This document shows, piece after piece, positions 44,270 to 55,424 of a stretch of 64,000 nucleotides of DNA. Within the stretch, counting starts at the first letter, position 1. Every line of letters begins with the position of its first letter. Source of the stretch: Hydrogenophaga sp. GTDB taxonomy: Bacteria; Pseudomonadota; Gammaproteobacteria; Burkholderiales; Burkholderiaceae_C. A program made the position numbers and the translations under genes. Below the pieces are notes generated by a model, which had not been told where the DNA came from, did no database searches, and saw only the letters and a list, made by a program, of their open reading frames with translations. The stretch is taken from positions 44,355 through 108,354 of the forward strand of contig NZ_JAILWB010000017.1 of NCBI RefSeq assembly GCF_025699295.1, written 5' to 3'.

Positions 44270-45333
44270 GGGGAATCGCTCCGTGCAAGGGGAAGGGGGT
44301 GGGGTGGCGTCGGGCGCCAACCGGTCGCGAGCAGCGCGAGAAGGGCAGCGCCGCCGATGAGGCTGTAAGCCAGTTGCTGGGCCCATGGGCCGGTCGTGGG
44401 GCTGAGCCAGCCCACGGCGAGCAGCAGCGCCGGTCCACACAAGGACCAACCAGCGACAGCGAGAGGCGAGGGAGGGAACGCTTCGGACCGATGCCGCCCC
44501 GCGTGCACCGACCAGGCCAGCGCCAGCAGGCCCATGCCCACCAGCCCATGGGTGGCACCCGTGCCGGCGAGCAACACGCCCGCACCCAATGCCAGCAGCG
44601 CGAGCGGCAGGCGCTCGGCCCACGGTGCGCTCAGGTGGCGCGGCACCAGGTCGAGGCGGGTGAGAACTGGCAGCGCCGCCATGGCGCCCAGATGCACCAT
44701 GACCGCGGTGGCCGGCGACCAGCCTGCGGCGCTGCACCAGGCATTGTTCAGCCACAGCGTGCCCATCATCAGGCCCATCGCCGTGGCCGGCAGGGCGCTG
44801 GCAGCGGAGGGAGCGGCGTCTGGCGCGTTGGGCACCGTGGGCGGGCGGCCCAGCGCCGCCGCGAGCAGCAGCACCACCGACGCGGCCCACAGGCTGTGCA
44901 TCGCTGGCAGTGCGCCGGTGGTGCACAGCGCGGTGAGCGCCGCGGCCAGCAGCGGCGGCCCGCCCGACCAGCTGCGGCGGCACGCGCCGCGCGCCACCGG
45001 CACGTCCAGCGAGGCCGACCACGCGGCCCACACGGTGGCGAGCACCAGCAGAGCCACGTGGCCGGTGGCGGCGGGTTGCCATTGGCCCACGAGCAGCGCA
45101 CCCAGCGCCGTGGTGGCGCCCAGCAGGGGGGCAACCGTTGGCGCGAGCCGCGCGGGCAGGCCGGCCTGGGCGAACAGCAGCCGCAGCGCCCACCACAGCG
45201 CCACAGGCAGCACGCCGCTGGCCACCGACCAGCCCAGTCGCTGACCCTGTGCGCCCAGCCACACCCAGCCCATGAGCAGCGCGGTCCAGCGGGCCAGCGC
45301 GAGGGCCTCGGGGGGCAAGTGAATCCTAGACAT
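44266..45333 (-). CDS. Polytopic membrane protein in the cox cluster
   Basis: 355 residues with about ten predicted membrane helices, very rich in Leu, Ala and Trp. I do not recognise a characterised family; it could be the functional counterpart of the CoxK- or CoxC/H-type membrane proteins of other CO clusters. It overlaps the oxygenase-like gene by 8 bp and the XdhC gene by 4 bp, so it belongs to the same translation unit. A role in membrane attachment or electron transfer from CO dehydrogenase is inference. Confidence 0.75.
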   Translation of the reverse strand: MSRIHLPPEALALARWTALLMGWVWLGAQGQRLGWSVASGVLPVALWWALRLLFAQAGLPARLAPTVAPLLGATTALGALLVGQWQPAATGHVALLVLATVWAAWSASLDVPVARGACRRSWSGGPPLLAAALTALCTTGALPAMHSLWAASVVLLLAAALGRPPTVPNAPDAAPSAASALPATAMGLMMGTLWLNNAWCSAAGWSPATAVMVHLGAMAALPVLTRLDLVPRHLSAPWAERLPLALLALGAGVLLAGTGATHGLVGMGLLALAWSVHAGRHRSEAFPPSPLAVAGWSLCGPALLLAVGWLSPTTGPWAQQLAYSLIGGAALLALLATGWRPTPPHPLPLARSDSP

Positions 45334-46018
45334 GGCTGTAGCCGTGCAGCTGGTCGGAGCCCGCCACCGCGTGCACGCTGGCATTGAACGAGACGATGAT
45401 ACGGTCGGCTTCGCCGTCGTACGGCATGGCCTGGTGGGGCAGCCACGACGGGAACACCACCAGCTGGCCGGGCACCGGCTCGATGTCGATGTGGGCTGAC
45501 TGCAGGTAGGCGTTGCCGAAGTCCATGTGGGCGCCGCCCAGGTGGTTGAAGTGTGGGCCGTAGAAGCGCGTCACGCCGTTGGTGGCGCCCAGCAGCGGAT
45601 GGGCTTGGCGCTGTGTCACTTCGTCAATCTGCACACAGTACACGCCCGACCACGAACAGTTGCCGTGCGTGTGCACGTCGTGGTGGCTACCCCGGTTGGC
45701 GATCTGGAACCAGAGGCCGCGCAAGGCGATCTGCAGGCCTGGCGCGGCCTCGGGCCAGGCGCCCTGATTGGCGAGCGCGACGGTCTGGCGCAGGCCATCC
45801 ACGGTGAATTTCACCAACGCTTCCCATTCGGGGAGCCGGATGCGCTGCAGCAGGTCGTCGCGGCTGGCGTAGAAGGCCGCCGCCGGATCGGCGCGCTCGT
45901 CGCTCGCGCGCAGGGCGCGGAACACGCGCACCAGCAGCGGGTTGATGTCGTGTGCCTGCGCGAAGCGATGCACGCCCAGCGGCGTGGACCAGAGCGGGAG
46001 CAGCGGATCCGGGGTCAT
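45326..46018 (-). CDS. TIGR02466-type putative 2OG-Fe(II) oxygenase
   Basis: 230 residues resembling the TIGR02466 family. A likely metal triad is HDVHTHG (His and neighbouring acid) with a distal His in VVFPSWLPHQAMPYDGEADRIIVSFN, where the Arg/Ser would bind 2-oxoglutarate. Reaction and substrate are unknown. It is translationally linked to the following membrane protein (8-bp overlap) and follows mocA by 13 bp, so it is part of the cox operon. Such a gene is not part of the classical Oligotropha cox set. Confidence 0.78.
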   Translation of the reverse strand: MTPDPLLPLWSTPLGVHRFAQAHDINPLLVRVFRALRASDERADPAAAFYASRDDLLQRIRLPEWEALVKFTVDGLRQTVALANQGAWPEAAPGLQIALRGLWFQIANRGSHHDVHTHGNCSWSGVYCVQIDEVTQRQAHPLLGATNGVTRFYGPHFNHLGGAHMDFGNAYLQSAHIDIEPVPGQLVVFPSWLPHQAMPYDGEADRIIVSFNASVHAVAGSDQLHGYSHV

Positions 46019-46031
46019 GGACTCAGGTGGC

Positions 46032-46712
46032 TCAGGCTTCGGTCAGCAGGTCTTTGGGCCACAGGAGCCGGTGACCGGTGCGGGCGGCCAGGGCCTCGAT
46101 GTCCTCCGGGATGTCCACGTCGGTGCGGTAGCGCTGGTTGCTGCTGGCCCAGCGGTGCACGGCCTGCGGGTTCGCCGACTGCCACTGCCTGCAGCCGACG
46201 CTGGCTAGGCCCGCAAGGATCTGCTCTCGCACGCTCTGGCTCAACATCACCGGGTTGCCCGGCAGGCCGTCCACCGTGGGCTGGACCACTTCGGTGCCTT
46301 CGGGCCGCTTCTTGTACGCACCGATCAGGTCGTTGATGTCTTGCGAGTTGATCAGCGGCTGGTCGGCCAGCGCGACCAGCACACTGTCGATCTTGCCGGT
46401 CAGCGCCTGCAGGCCCAGCCGCAGCGACGATACCTGGCCCGCGTCCGGGTCCAGGTTGCGCACCAGCGTGACCGGGAAGTCGCGCACCTCGGGTTCGATG
46501 CGCTCGGCGTGGTGCCCCAGCACCACCACCAGCTCGTCCACGCCCGCGCCCGAGAGCGCGATCAGCTGGCGCCGGATCAGCGGAACGCCGCCCAGCTCCA
46601 GCAGGCACTTGGGTTTGTTACCCATGCGCGAGGCCGAACCGGCCGCGAGCAGCACCGCGCCCACCACCACGCGGCTGTACAGACCGCCGCCGCCCTTCAG
46701 GATGCATCCCAC
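46032..46712 (-). CDS. Molybdenum cofactor cytidylyltransferase-like protein (MocA family)
   Basis: 226 residues with a GTG start. Nucleotidyltransferase signature VVGAVLLAAGSASRMGNKPKCLLELGG, then VVVLGHHAERIEP and LVALADQPLIN (metal motif). MocA attaches CMP to molybdopterin; form I CO dehydrogenases use the cytosine dinucleotide cofactor, so this fits the cluster. The GTG at 46712 has GGAGG 8 nt upstream and starts 1 bp after the XdhC stop. A longer frame starting at 46889 runs into the preceding gene and is rejected. Confidence 0.85.
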   Translation of the reverse strand: MGCILKGGGGLYSRVVVGAVLLAAGSASRMGNKPKCLLELGGVPLIRRQLIALSGAGVDELVVVLGHHAERIEPEVRDFPVTLVRNLDPDAGQVSSLRLGLQALTGKIDSVLVALADQPLINSQDINDLIGAYKKRPEGTEVVQPTVDGLPGNPVMLSQSVREQILAGLASVGCRQWQSANPQAVHRWASSNQRYRTDVDIPEDIEALAARTGHRLLWPKDLLTEA

Positions 46713-46713
46713 G

Positions 46714-47685
46714 TCAGCTACCTCCACAACAAGACTTCGTGGCCACCACCGGCGGGGCCGCTTCGCTGACCGATTCTGCTTCCGCAGGCTTGGCCGCACC
46801 GCCGCCGCAGCAGCTGCCCATTTCCATGGGTGGCAGATCGAGCTTGAACTTCGGCGCCGGCTTCGCTGCCTCTGGGGTGGCGGCGGCACGCGCAGGCCGA
46901 CCGCGCCGCGCCGCGACCACGGTCGCCAGCACCGCCAGCGCGATCTCTTCCGGCGTCTGCGCGCCGATGGGCTCGCCCGCGGGGGCCACGATGGCGGCCA
47001 CCTGCGCCGGGTCTTCGCCCGCGCTGATCAGGCTCTGGCGCAGCACGTTGGCCTTGCGTTCGCTGGCCACGAACCACAGCGTCGGCGGCTTCAGCGCCAG
47101 CGCGGCCCTGAGGGCCTGCAGGTCGCGCCGTCCCTGGGTGGCCACCACCACCAAGCCGCCGTCCGGCAGGGCCTGCACGACCGCGTCGGCGCTGTCGCTG
47201 CCGATCACACGCGCCGCGTCGGGGAAGTCGCCAGCCTGCGCGCCCTCGACCACCAGCACCGTCTGCAGGCCGATGCGCGGCGCCAGCCCGGTCAGCGCGC
47301 GCGCCACCGGCGAGTCGCCGAACACCACCAGCTGAGGGGCCGGCAGCACCGGGTCGATGAACAGCTCCAGCGTGCCACCCGAGTGGCAGGCCATACCGAA
47401 CTCCAGCACGTCACCCAGCGTGCGCTCGGCGGTCTCGTCGGTGGGCGCAATGCGGATGCTCTGCGGCTGGCCGCTGGCCAGGGCCTGGCGCACGGTCTTG
47501 ACCACCGCCGGTTGCGCGCAGCCGCCGCCGATCCAGCCGTGGATCTGGCCGTCGGCGGTGACCAGTGCCTTGTCGCCCGCCTTGGCTGAGGTGGGCGCCT
47601 GCGCGCGCAGCACGGTCACGAGTGCAAACGCGCGGTCTTCGGCCTGCAGCCGGGCGGCGTCGGCGATCCATTGGTTGCGGTTCAT
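46714..47685 (-). CDS. coxF: CoxF/XdhC-family maturation protein with CCGG tail
   Basis: 323 residues: XdhC-like domain (PTSAKAGDKALVTADGQIHGWIGGGCAQPAV) with conserved Cys, a Rossmann domain (PQLVVFGDSPVARALTGLAPRIG), and a long C-terminal tail with two Cys-Cys-Gly-Gly motifs (SCCGGG and KSCCGGS at the very end). CoxF is required for CO dehydrogenase maturation in Oligotropha. The Cys pairs could bind metal or carry sulfur. It lies 24 bp after coxE. Confidence 0.85.
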   Translation of the reverse strand: MNRNQWIADAARLQAEDRAFALVTVLRAQAPTSAKAGDKALVTADGQIHGWIGGGCAQPAVVKTVRQALASGQPQSIRIAPTDETAERTLGDVLEFGMACHSGGTLELFIDPVLPAPQLVVFGDSPVARALTGLAPRIGLQTVLVVEGAQAGDFPDAARVIGSDSADAVVQALPDGGLVVVATQGRRDLQALRAALALKPPTLWFVASERKANVLRQSLISAGEDPAQVAAIVAPAGEPIGAQTPEEIALAVLATVVAARRGRPARAAATPEAAKPAPKFKLDLPPMEMGSCCGGGAAKPAEAESVSEAAPPVVATKSCCGGS

Positions 47686-47709
47686 GGCGTGTCTCCTGTG
47701 GGTGTGTTT

Positions 47710-48900
47710 CTAGTGCAGCACCGGCCGCGCCGCAACCAGGTCGGCGAGGCTGGCCAGCGGCACGAAGCGGTGGATGTGTTCGCGGGCGTTCCGAACCGCG
47801 GCCGCGGCGGGCGCCTGGCGCGTGGGGTGGAACCAGGTGATGCGCGCGCCGTGGCCACGCAGGGCGCGCAGCGCGTCGGCCAGGTGTTCGGGTGCGTCGG
47901 TGTCGAAGCCGTCGGACATCACCCACACGCGCGCGCCGCGCCGCAGCTGGGCGCGGGCGTGCACACGGGCGAAGTCCTGCAGGCTGGCGGCGATGCGGGT
48001 GCCGGCGCCGAAACCGGCGGTCACGGCGTTGATCTTTTCTTGCACCGTGGCCGAGTCGCGCTGCATCAGCGGCGTGACCTCGGCCAGCCGGGTGTGGAAC
48101 ACGAACACGCGGGCCTGGGCCTCCAGCGCGAAGGCGCGTGCGATGCGCAGGAACAGCGCGGCATGGCTCTCCATCGAGCGGCTCACGTCGGCCAATATGA
48201 ACAGGCGCGGTGGCTCCACGCGCTTGACCTGCCAGGCCGGCGCCAGCGGCTCGCCGCCCCAGGCCACGCTGCGGCGCAGGGTCTGGCGCAGGTCCAGCCG
48301 CTGGCCGGGGTGGGCGTTGCGCCAGCGGCGTGTCGGCAGTGGTCGCAGCTGCGCAGTGATCTGGCGCGCCAGGCGCTGCAGGGCGCCCAGCTCTTGCGGC
48401 AGCCACATCTGGCCGTCGCGCTGGTGCAGGGCTTCCAGCTGGGGCTCGCTGCGGCTGGCGCCGCCCATGGCACGCGGCGTGCCGGCCTCGCTGTCGCCCG
48501 CGCCCGCGTGTGGCGCATCGGCGGCGGTCTGGGGTGCGGCTTTGGCGGCGGTGGGCGGTGGCTGCGCGGCGTGGTCCATCTGCTCGTGCATCTGCTGCAC
48601 GGCCTGGCGCAGGTCGCGCTGTGGTCGCGTCTGCCCACTCACGCGCACCTGGCCTCGCAGGCGCTCGGGGTGCCAGTAGCGGGCAAAGAGGTCGGGCCAG
48701 AGCCGCCATTCGCGTGCGCTGTGGCAGGCGATGGCGCGCCAGGCCGCGTTCAGGCGCGGGCCGTTCGGTCCACCCAGCACCATTGCCGCCTGCAGCATGG
48801 CCTGCTGCTCGGCCACGCCCACGCTCAGCCCGTGGTCGCGCAGCAGTGCCGCGAAACCGGCGAGGGTTTCGCTGGGGGCAAGCGCGGGCGTGGTGTTCAT
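47710..48900 (-). CDS. coxE: CoxE-like VWA-domain protein
   Basis: 396 residues with a C-terminal von Willebrand A-type domain: FILADVSRSMESHAALFL contains the MIDAS D-x-S-x-S motif, with VWVMSDGFDTD later. CoxE works with the AAA+ ATPase CoxD to build the [CuSMoO2] active site of CO dehydrogenase. The start overlaps the coxD stop by 4 bp. The central Ala/Pro-rich stretch is a linker. Confidence 0.9.
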   Translation of the reverse strand: MNTTPALAPSETLAGFAALLRDHGLSVGVAEQQAMLQAAMVLGGPNGPRLNAAWRAIACHSAREWRLWPDLFARYWHPERLRGQVRVSGQTRPQRDLRQAVQQMHEQMDHAAQPPPTAAKAAPQTAADAPHAGAGDSEAGTPRAMGGASRSEPQLEALHQRDGQMWLPQELGALQRLARQITAQLRPLPTRRWRNAHPGQRLDLRQTLRRSVAWGGEPLAPAWQVKRVEPPRLFILADVSRSMESHAALFLRIARAFALEAQARVFVFHTRLAEVTPLMQRDSATVQEKINAVTAGFGAGTRIAASLQDFARVHARAQLRRGARVWVMSDGFDTDAPEHLADALRALRGHGARITWFHPTRQAPAAAAVRNAREHIHRFVPLASLADLVAARPVLH

Positions 48901-49829
48901 GAGGCGGCCGCGTTGGCCGGGGCTTTTTCGGCCACGCCCACCGTGCGCCGGCCCTCGATCAGTTGGCGCGCGCGATCGGCGCCGAGGCCGAAGCGGTCTT
49001 CCCGCGTCTTGAGCAGGCAGCCCAGCGTGGTCAGCAGCACCGCCATGTCCTCGGGCAGCGTGTGGTGGTGCATGCGGTGCAGCGCGTTGACCCAGTCCAG
49101 CGTCTCGGCGATACCGGGGATCTTGGACAAATCTTCATTGCGCAGCCGCTGCACGAACTGCACCGCTTCTTCGACCAGCCGGGTGTCGGCCTCGGGCAGG
49201 GCGGTTTTCACGATGGCGATCTCGCGCGCCAGCGTGGGGTAGTCGAGGTGGTGGTACAGGCAGCGGCGACGCAGCGCGTCCGAGAGTTCGCGCGTGCCGT
49301 TGCTGGTGAGGATGACGCGCGGGATGTGAAGCGCGCGCAGCGTACCGATCTCGGGCACGGTGATCTGGTAGTCGGCCAGCACTTCGAGCAGGAAGGCCTC
49401 GAAGGCCTCGTCGGCGCGGTCGATCTCGTCGATCAGCAGCACGCAGGGGCCGTCCTGGCTGATGGCCTTGAGCAGCGGGCGCTCCAGCAGGAACTCGCGG
49501 CTGAACACGTCGGCCTCTTTCACCGTGCCGGGCTGGCCGTCGTGCAGGCGGATCGCCATCAGCTGTCGACCATAGTTCCACTCGTAGGCCGCCTGCGCCA
49601 GATCCAGGCCCTCGAAACACTGCAGGCGCACGAGCACCGCGCCCTGGGCCTCGGCGAGTGCCGTGGCCAGCGCTGTCTTGCCCACGCCCGCGTCGCCTTC
49701 CAGCAGCAAGGGCCGCTGCAACTCGCCCGCTAACCACACCGTGGTGGCGAGGTCGGCGTCAGCGAGGTAACCCACCTGCTGCAGCTGCTCGCGCAGCTGG
49801 CGGTCACCCGGTGCAGCCGGCGTTTGCAT
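48897..49829 (-). CDS. coxD: CoxD, MoxR-type AAA+ ATPase
   Basis: 310 residues: Walker A GDAGVGKTA, Walker B VLLIDEIDRAD, and the arginine-finger region DALRRRCLYHHLDYP. CoxD is an AAA+ chaperone that partly unfolds apo-CO dehydrogenase to allow Cu-S insertion next to molybdenum. The start at 49829 (MQTPAAPG) gives the normal N-terminus. It follows coxG by 2 bp and overlaps coxE by 4 bp. Confidence 0.92.
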   Translation of the reverse strand: MQTPAAPGDRQLREQLQQVGYLADADLATTVWLAGELQRPLLLEGDAGVGKTALATALAEAQGAVLVRLQCFEGLDLAQAAYEWNYGRQLMAIRLHDGQPGTVKEADVFSREFLLERPLLKAISQDGPCVLLIDEIDRADEAFEAFLLEVLADYQITVPEIGTLRALHIPRVILTSNGTRELSDALRRRCLYHHLDYPTLAREIAIVKTALPEADTRLVEEAVQFVQRLRNEDLSKIPGIAETLDWVNALHRMHHHTLPEDMAVLLTTLGCLLKTREDRFGLGADRARQLIEGRRTVGVAEKAPANAAAS

Positions 49830-49831
49830 GC

Positions 49832-50488
49832 TCAAGCCTTCTTGCCAAAGAGACCCTGCCACCAGTTTTTGATGAGCGCCCAAACGATGGCCAGTCCGTT
49901 GATCTCCTGCGCCACCGGCGGGGCGGGACGGGGTGGCGCCGCGGCCACCGTGAGGGGCGTGGCTTGTTCGGGAGCGCCACCGAACGCCACCGCAGCGTCC
50001 TCGGCGATCTCCACCGAGGCCGGCGCGGGCAGCGCCAGCGCCGCCTGGCGGAAGTTCTCGACGAACTGCACCAGGATCATCTCGGACACCTGCACCATCA
50101 TGCGGCCGCCGAACTGAGCGAACTTGCCGTTGACGATGACCGAGGCGTCGCCGTGCAGCACGCTGTGCGCCGGGTTGGCCGGGTCGGCTTCGATCACCGC
50201 GATCAGGTCCATCGAGGCGGACGAACCGCCCTTGTCGGCGCCCTTGCCGCGCAGCACCATCTTGCGGTCGGCCTCGCTTTGTTCCAGCACGTCCACCGTG
50301 CCGCCGAACTGGGCCACCGCCGGGCCCACCTTCACCTTCACGCCGCCCTTGTACGAGGTGTCGGACAGCTGCTCGGTGAGCTCTGCACCGGGCATGCAGC
50401 CGGCCACCGCCTTGAGGTCGGCGAGGATGGCCCAGGCGCGGGCCGGGTCCACGTCGAGGGGGTAGCGTTTGTCGAGTTTGACTTCCAT
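49832..50488 (-). CDS. coxG: CoxG, carbon monoxide dehydrogenase subunit G (SRPBCC fold)
   Basis: 218 residues. The N-terminal SRPBCC domain (FPLDVDPARAW-type start, CMPGAELTE, YKGGVKVKVGPAVAQF) is the CoxG family; an Ala/Pro-rich linker and a C-terminal hydrophobic helix (LAIVWALIKNWWQGLFG) anchor it to the membrane. CoxG links CO dehydrogenase to the membrane and, in mycobacteria, is reported to bind quinone. It is separated from coxL by about 160 bp that contain a REP-like hairpin. Confidence 0.9.
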   Translation of the reverse strand: MEVKLDKRYPLDVDPARAWAILADLKAVAGCMPGAELTEQLSDTSYKGGVKVKVGPAVAQFGGTVDVLEQSEADRKMVLRGKGADKGGSSASMDLIAVIEADPANPAHSVLHGDASVIVNGKFAQFGGRMMVQVSEMILVQFVENFRQAALALPAPASVEIAEDAAVAFGGAPEQATPLTVAAAPPRPAPPVAQEINGLAIVWALIKNWWQGLFGKKA

Positions 50489-50649
50489 GTCGGAGTACCT
50501 ATGTTGAATCAGGAATCAGTGGATCGCCACACCGGAGCTCGAGACGCAGCGCCTGAGCACGCGCCAGCCCAGGGCGCCGTGGATCGGGCTTTGCCCGGCC
50601 GCCAGCGCCGCCCCCTTGAGGGGGTCGCGCGCAGCGCGGCGGGGGTGGT
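50489..50649. repeat. REP-like hairpin between coxL and coxG
   Basis: The stretch 50600-50645 contains GCCCCCTTGAGGGGG, a perfect short stem, followed by GCGCGCAGCGCGGCGGGGG. Elements of this look recur in Comamonadaceae intergenic regions. It could adjust the amount of coxG-coxD-coxE transcript relative to coxMSL. No gene is present. Confidence 0.5.
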
Positions 50650-53061
<2,412 letters not shown>

Positions 53062-53076
53062 GTGGGGTTCTCCTGA

Positions 53077-53562
53077 TCAGGCCGTGACGGGTTCTTGCAG
53101 CTTCTTGGCGGCGTATTGCACCGCCTTGACGATGTTCTGGTAACCCGTGCAGCGGCACAGGTTGCCGGCCATGCCGTGGCGGATCTCTTCTTCGTTGGGG
53201 TTGGGGTTTTCCTGCAGGAAGCGGTAGGCGCGCATCAGCATGCCGGGAGTGCAGAAGCCGCACTGCAGACCGTGCTCTTTGTAAAAGCCTTCCTGCACGG
53301 CGTGCAGCACGCCCTTGTTGGCCAGGCCTTCCACCGTCAGCACTTCGGAGCCGTTGCACTGCACCGCCAGGTGGGTGCAGCTCTTGACGGACTGGCCGTC
53401 GATGTCGACCGTGCAGGCGCCGCAGTGACTGGTTTCGCAGCCGATGTGGGCGCCGGTGAGGTTGAGTTCTTCGCGCAGGAAGTGGATCAGCAGGGTGCGC
53501 GGCTCGACCGCTTTTTCCTGCGCCTTGCCGTTGACGTGGACGGTGATGAGTTTTTTGGCCAT
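53077..53562 (-). CDS. coxS: Aerobic carbon monoxide dehydrogenase, small (2Fe-2S) subunit
   Basis: 161 residues with two [2Fe-2S] domains: plant-type C42, C47, C50, C62 (CETSHCGAC) and helical C101, C104, C136, C138 (CGFC and CRC). It carries electrons from the Mo site to FAD. It starts 17 bp after coxM and is followed by coxL. A much longer frame starting further upstream overlaps coxM and is rejected. Confidence 0.96.
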   Translation of the reverse strand: MAKKLITVHVNGKAQEKAVEPRTLLIHFLREELNLTGAHIGCETSHCGACTVDIDGQSVKSCTHLAVQCNGSEVLTVEGLANKGVLHAVQEGFYKEHGLQCGFCTPGMLMRAYRFLQENPNPNEEEIRHGMAGNLCRCTGYQNIVKAVQYAAKKLQEPVTA

Positions 53563-53579
53563 GGGGTTGTCTCCTGTGT

Positions 53580-54443
53580 TTATGCGCAACGGGCCCAGGC
53601 CTTGGCCAGGGCGCGCTTGACCATTTCGCCGGCCATGGCGGTCTTGTATTCGATGTCGCCGCGCAGGTCTTCGGCGGGGTCGCAGATGGCGGTGGCCTCG
53701 TCTGCGGCGGCCTGCAGCGTGGCGGCGTTGACCGGCTGGCCGAGCAAGACGGCTTCGGCGGCCTCGGCGCGCAGCGCGGTGGGAGCCACGTTGGTCAGCG
53801 CGATGCGCACGTGGCTCACGGTGTTGCCGCTCTTGCGCATGACCACCGCACAGCCGGCCGTGGCCCAGTCGCCGGTCTTGCGCTTGAGTTTTTCGTAAGC
53901 GTATCCCGTGCCCTGCGCGAAGGCCGGGGCGTGGATCTCGCACATGACCTCGTTCTCTTCCAGCAGCGTCATGTAGGTGCCGAGGAAAAAGCCGTCGGCG
54001 GGCACGGTGCGGCGGCCGCTCGGGCCTTCGAGCACGAAGGACGCTTCGATGGCGATGGAGAGGGCGGGGTGGTCGTTGCCCGGATCGCCGTGGGCGATGT
54101 CGCCGCCGATGGTGCCGCGGTTGCGCACCTGCGGGTCGGCGATCAGCTTGGCGGCCTCGGCCAGCAGCGGCAGCTTGGCCTGGATCACTGGGGAATTGAT
54201 CAGCTCGTTCTCCGTGGTCATGGCGCCGATCACCACGGTGCCGCCGGCTTCGCGGATGCCGCGCAGTTCGGGGATGCGGTTGATGTCGATCAGGTGCGCC
54301 GGTTCGGCAAAGCGCAGCTTCATCATGGGCAGCAGGCTGTGGCCGCCGGCCAGCAACTTGGCCTCGGAGCCGAGCTGGCCCAGCAGGGCCACGGCCTCGC
54401 CGACCGACTTGGGCGCGTGGTACTCGAAACGCGGTGGAATCAT
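53580..54443 (-). CDS. coxM: Aerobic carbon monoxide dehydrogenase, medium (FAD) subunit
   Basis: 287 residues with the FAD-binding motifs AGGHS (32-36) and [14 protein letters not shown], and a C-terminal CO-dehydrogenase flavoprotein domain. It passes electrons to the quinone pool. The ATG at 54443 ([13 protein letters not shown]) has AGGAGAC 5 nt before it; an upstream ATG at 54479 overlaps the FNR-like box. First gene of the cox operon, 220 bp downstream of rcoM. Confidence 0.96.
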   Translation of the reverse strand: MIPPRFEYHAPKSVGEAVALLGQLGSEAKLLAGGHSLLPMMKLRFAEPAHLIDINRIPELRGIREAGGTVVIGAMTTENELINSPVIQAKLPLLAEAAKLIADPQVRNRGTIGGDIAHGDPGNDHPALSIAIEASFVLEGPSGRRTVPADGFFLGTYMTLLEENEVMCEIHAPAFAQGTGYAYEKLKRKTGDWATAGCAVVMRKSGNTVSHVRIALTNVAPTALRAEAAEAVLLGQPVNAATLQAAADEATAICDPAEDLRGDIEYKTAMAGEMVKRALAKAWARCA

Positions 54444-54665
54444 GCTTGTCTCCTCTTGATGGGGTGGCGCGATTGACATTTGTCAACGACAACCCAGTCT
54501 GGGGGAGAACCGTATCCCGACAACAAAGTCGGGTTACTAACTCATCGGTTCACAAAATGACTTGTTTTCCGCTCGAACCGCACGCTGCGTTGCACGAAAC
54601 GCTCAGATCAAGCGCGTCTGGCCTGGCAATCCGGGTAAGTCCCAGGGTGCTGAAACCAGCTTGAT
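54444..54665 (-). promoter_or_regulatory. cox promoter region with FNR-like box and other dyads
   Basis: The region holds TTGAC-ATTT-GTCAA at 54473-54486, the same form as the ccoN FNR box, as well as CCCGAC-N6-GTCGGG (54516-54533) and CCCAG-T-CTGGG (54493-54503). On the coding strand several TTnnnG triplets (for example TTCGAG and TTTGTG) are present, the type reported for RcoM binding. The FNR-like box is only 30 bp before the ATG, so it would repress or sit downstream of the start site unless the leader is absent. Confidence 0.55.
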
Positions 54666-55424
54666 TCAGTACCTGGTCAGTAGACCCAGGGCTTCTCGCA
54701 GCCGAGCTACCTCGCCGCGCGCCACGGGGATCGGCTCGCGGTGTTTGCCTTTGAGCACGACCTGCGTCTTGCTGCCCTCACGTCCCAGCTCGGCCACTGC
54801 CTGCAGGTTGACGATGAAGCAACGGTGCACGCGCATGAACTGCGCCGGGTCCAGGCGCGCTTGCAGGTCGCCGATGCTGAGGTTGCAGAAGTGAAAACCG
54901 TCGCGCGCGTGCACGCGGGTGTAGTGCGCCTGCGATTCGAGGCAGAGCACGTCGGCGGTGTCCACAAACGCCACCTTGTGGTTCGCGACCATGGGGATGC
55001 GGTTGAGCCGTAGGTTCACGGGCGCCGGCAGCTCGGCCGTGACCGGCGCCTCTTGACTCACGACCTGGGTCACGTCGTAGAACACCAGCACAAAGCCGGT
55101 GGTCGCGCCCAGGTGGTCGCCCAGCCGCGTCACCTTGATCAGCAACACCTGTTCGGGGATGTTGATGATCATGGTCATGGGCGTGGAACTGGCGACCGGG
55201 CAGCCCGAGGCCTGGTCGAGCAGGAAGTCGACCTTGGGTTTGGATCGTTCGGGGTGGAACGAGGTCACCAGCTTGTCGAACGGCTGCTTCTCCCCCACTG
55301 GCAGCACCTTGCGGGCGAAATCGTTCATTGCCACCACGTTGCGTTCGGCGTTGAGGTGGATCACGCCGACTTCAAATCTCTCAAACAGATACAGGGGCGA
55401 ATTGTTCGCGACCTGGGCTTCCAT
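54666..55424 (-). CDS. rcoM: RcoM, CO-sensing PAS-LytTR transcription factor
   Basis: 252 residues: N-terminal PAS domain (FERFEVGVIHLNAERNVVAMND) and C-terminal LytTR DNA-binding domain (VDTADVLCLESQAHYTRVHARDG ... FMRVHRCFIVNL). Candidate heme residues are His57 (SFHPERSKPK), Cys75 (GCPVAS) and Met85, matching the His-Cys-Met set of Burkholderia RcoM with the same Cys-Met spacing of 10. CO binding to heme activates cox transcription. The start at 55424 has AGGAGAC 6 nt upstream. It lies upstream of coxM on the same strand. Confidence 0.93.
   Translation of the reverse strand: MEAQVANNSPLYLFERFEVGVIHLNAERNVVAMNDFARKVLPVGEKQPFDKLVTSFHPERSKPKVDFLLDQASGCPVASSTPMTMIINIPEQVLLIKVTRLGDHLGATTGFVLVFYDVTQVVSQEAPVTAELPAPVNLRLNRIPMVANHKVAFVDTADVLCLESQAHYTRVHARDGFHFCNLSIGDLQARLDPAQFMRVHRCFIVNLQAVAELGREGSKTQVVLKGKHREPIPVARGEVARLREALGLLTRY

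Noticed and set aside
43268..45262. A single 664-codon XdhC fusion protein
   Set aside because: The N-terminal half is an out-of-frame reading of the membrane-protein gene; the ATG at 44269 with a 4-bp overlap explains the arrangement better.
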